Below, piece after piece: positions 62,341 to 63,143 of a DNA stretch of 63,143 nt (position 1 is its first letter; the number at the start of each line of letters is the position of its first letter). The stretch lies in the NCBI GenBank assembly GCA_023436305.1, contig JAEZJQ010000087.1, positions 1 through 63,143 of the forward strand, in the 5' to 3' direction. Under the pieces are notes generated by a model. It was not told the origin of the DNA, ran no database searches, and worked only from the letters and a program-made list of their open reading frames with translations. The translations under genes were made by a program, and so were the position numbers. Origin of the DNA: Bacillota bacterium (GTDB taxonomy: Bacteria; Bacillota; UBA4882; UBA8346).

Positions 62341-62802
62341 TTAATATTTTTGTTTTATGTCACCGTACTTTATGATAATCAGGGCGCTTATTATGCTAAA
62401 TATCACCAAGTCTACGATTATCAAAAAATTAGTAAAAGGTTCGTCAGCAAATTTTGGCGTCATTTTTATTATCTTGCCAATAAAACCGACACCTACAACC
62501 CAAAAAAAAGCTCCCATCCCAAGGCCTTTTAAAATATAGTAATCATAACCCGTGAACTTTAAAATATAAGCCAGACTAATTCCGCCGCTTGCCCCGATAA
62601 CAAATTGTCCTACAAACCCAATAATATATCCCAAAGGAGTATGAACAAGATTATTCGACAGAAAAATACCCGCGGTTGCTTCCCATGTTGAAGTAAAATG
62701 GTATCCCAGCAGTTTGAATATATAATTGACTGATAAAAAGACTAATGTTGCAATTATACCGGCTATACTTCCGGTAGTAATAGTATCCCGTATTTTTAAC
62801 AT
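62341..62802 (-). CDS. Conserved four-span membrane protein, unknown
   Basis: A 153-residue protein with four predicted spans (GSIAGIIATLVFLSVNYIF, LGYIIGFVGQFVIGASGGI, LGMGAFFWVVGVGFIG, FLIIVDLVIFSIISALII). Similar uncharacterised proteins are common in Firmicutes, especially spore formers. ATG at 62802 with AAGGGG upstream. It has no partner genes here. Confidence 0.7.
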   Translation of the reverse strand: MLKIRDTITTGSIAGIIATLVFLSVNYIFKLLGYHFTSTWEATAGIFLSNNLVHTPLGYIIGFVGQFVIGASGGISLAYILKFTGYDYYILKGLGMGAFFWVVGVGFIGKIIKMTPKFADEPFTNFLIIVDLVIFSIISALIIIKYGDIKQKY

Positions 62803-62900
62803 CGTAAATTTACCCCTTACAAATTTTTATACTATATATGTTGAAATAAATAAATTGAACAATGGGGAATAATTATTGCCAACCATCCCCTAACCCCGCG

Positions 62901-63131
62901 CGCTTGAAAAGCGCGACCTCAAGGAAGGGGAACTTATGAGGCTTTGCGGGGACACTCTGCGCTCCGTGCAGCCTCGTGTCCAGAAGATACGAAGTATCTT
63001 ACGGACACGCCGCATGCTGCACTTGCGTAAAGATCAAAACAAAAAGCTTTTATAAGGGTGCAGGGTTCGCCTTCCAAGGAAGGCGCGCCCTGCCGGGGGC
63101 TAGCGTCCAAAGGACGCTCCGGTGTCCCCGG
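62901..63131. repeat. Cluster of nested perfect hairpins at the window end
   Basis: CGCGCTT-GAA-AAGCGCG (62901-62917); CGTGTCC enclosing AAGATAC-GAA-GTATCTT and closed by GGACACG (62975-63009); GCAGGG enclosing GCCTTCC-AA-GGAAGGC and closed by CCCTGC (63060-63093); CCGGGG enclosing GCGTCC-AAA-GGACGC and closed by CCCCGG (63093-63131). The last three share a two-tier design: outer stem, small bulge, inner stem, A-rich loop. No gene is visible in 62803-63143 and the element is cut by the window edge. Confidence 0.75.
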
Positions 63132-63143
63132 TAAGTCTATCTT

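Noticed and set aside
1..63143. tRNA, rRNA, tmRNA or SRP RNA genes
   Set aside because: No cloverleaf or conserved rRNA segments were seen on either strand by eye; a covariance-model scan would settle it.

Overview
The window looks like chromosome from an anaerobic, endospore-forming Firmicute that also has an outer membrane. Sporulation genes (spoIIE, a GerM-domain protein, a dacF-type DD-carboxypeptidase) sit beside genes for predicted outer-membrane beta-barrels: an Omp85/POTRA-type protein and two secreted barrel-like proteins, two of the three ending in the C-terminal Phe typical of such barrels. A CsgG-family protein is also present. Strong Shine-Dalgarno sites, frequent TTG/GTG starts and A-rich AGGAGG leaders fit Firmicutes. 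A Hydrogenispora/Limnochordia-like or halanaerobial-like diderm is my guess, not something the sequence proves. I see no rRNA, tRNA or CRISPR array.

Layout. 1-2.9 kb: hairpins, a 21-bp tandem repeat array, a two-repeat helical protein, and an AT-rich APH-family kinase lying between two direct copies of a ~105-bp dispersed repeat. 3.0-6.2 kb: a tight operon of a split transketolase (two subunits) and a RuBisCO-like protein with a KDDH active-site variant; a second 21-bp repeat array and a CreD remnant follow. 6.7-10.2 kb: nadA-nadB-nadC (de novo NAD synthesis) behind a good sigma-A promoter. 10.2-15 kb: rhomboid protease, ftsH, tilS. 15.5-22 kb: spoIIE, a YkvI-like permease, dacF, gerM-like and a barrel gene, all on the minus strand. 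22.3-23.4 kb: mtnA.

23.7-32.8 kb is a patchwork. AraC/GyrI-like regulator, serine hydrolase, a PLDc_N-like small membrane protein, a decayed ABC ATPase and a NarL-type two-component pair read like genes of gut Clostridia, and a serine-recombinase C-terminal scrap lies at 32.6 kb. Between them sits a two-gene operon of a C45-type acyltransferase with a TPR-like tail and an Omp85-like barrel. 32.8-42.4 kb: another barrel, a CheA-like Cache/HAMP/PAS/Hpt kinase, a CsgG-family protein, a membrane histidine kinase, mutY and a large secreted propeller-like protein.

42.7-50.1 kb: pdxA-like dehydrogenase, an IclR regulator with an operator-like palindrome, a PEP-synthase-like protein fused to a KaiC-like domain that has lost its Walker A, gdhA with a perfect 13-bp inverted repeat just past its promoter, and a second IclR regulator. 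50.3-56 kb: tandem P-loop ATPase, epimerase, small unknowns, an OmpR-type two-component pair and an XRE regulator. 56.2-59.5 kb: hcp, its ferredoxin partner and a divergent Crp/Fnr regulator (nitrosative-stress module). 59.7-63.1 kb: small accessory genes, two decayed genes, and a final cluster of nested perfect hairpins cut by the window edge.
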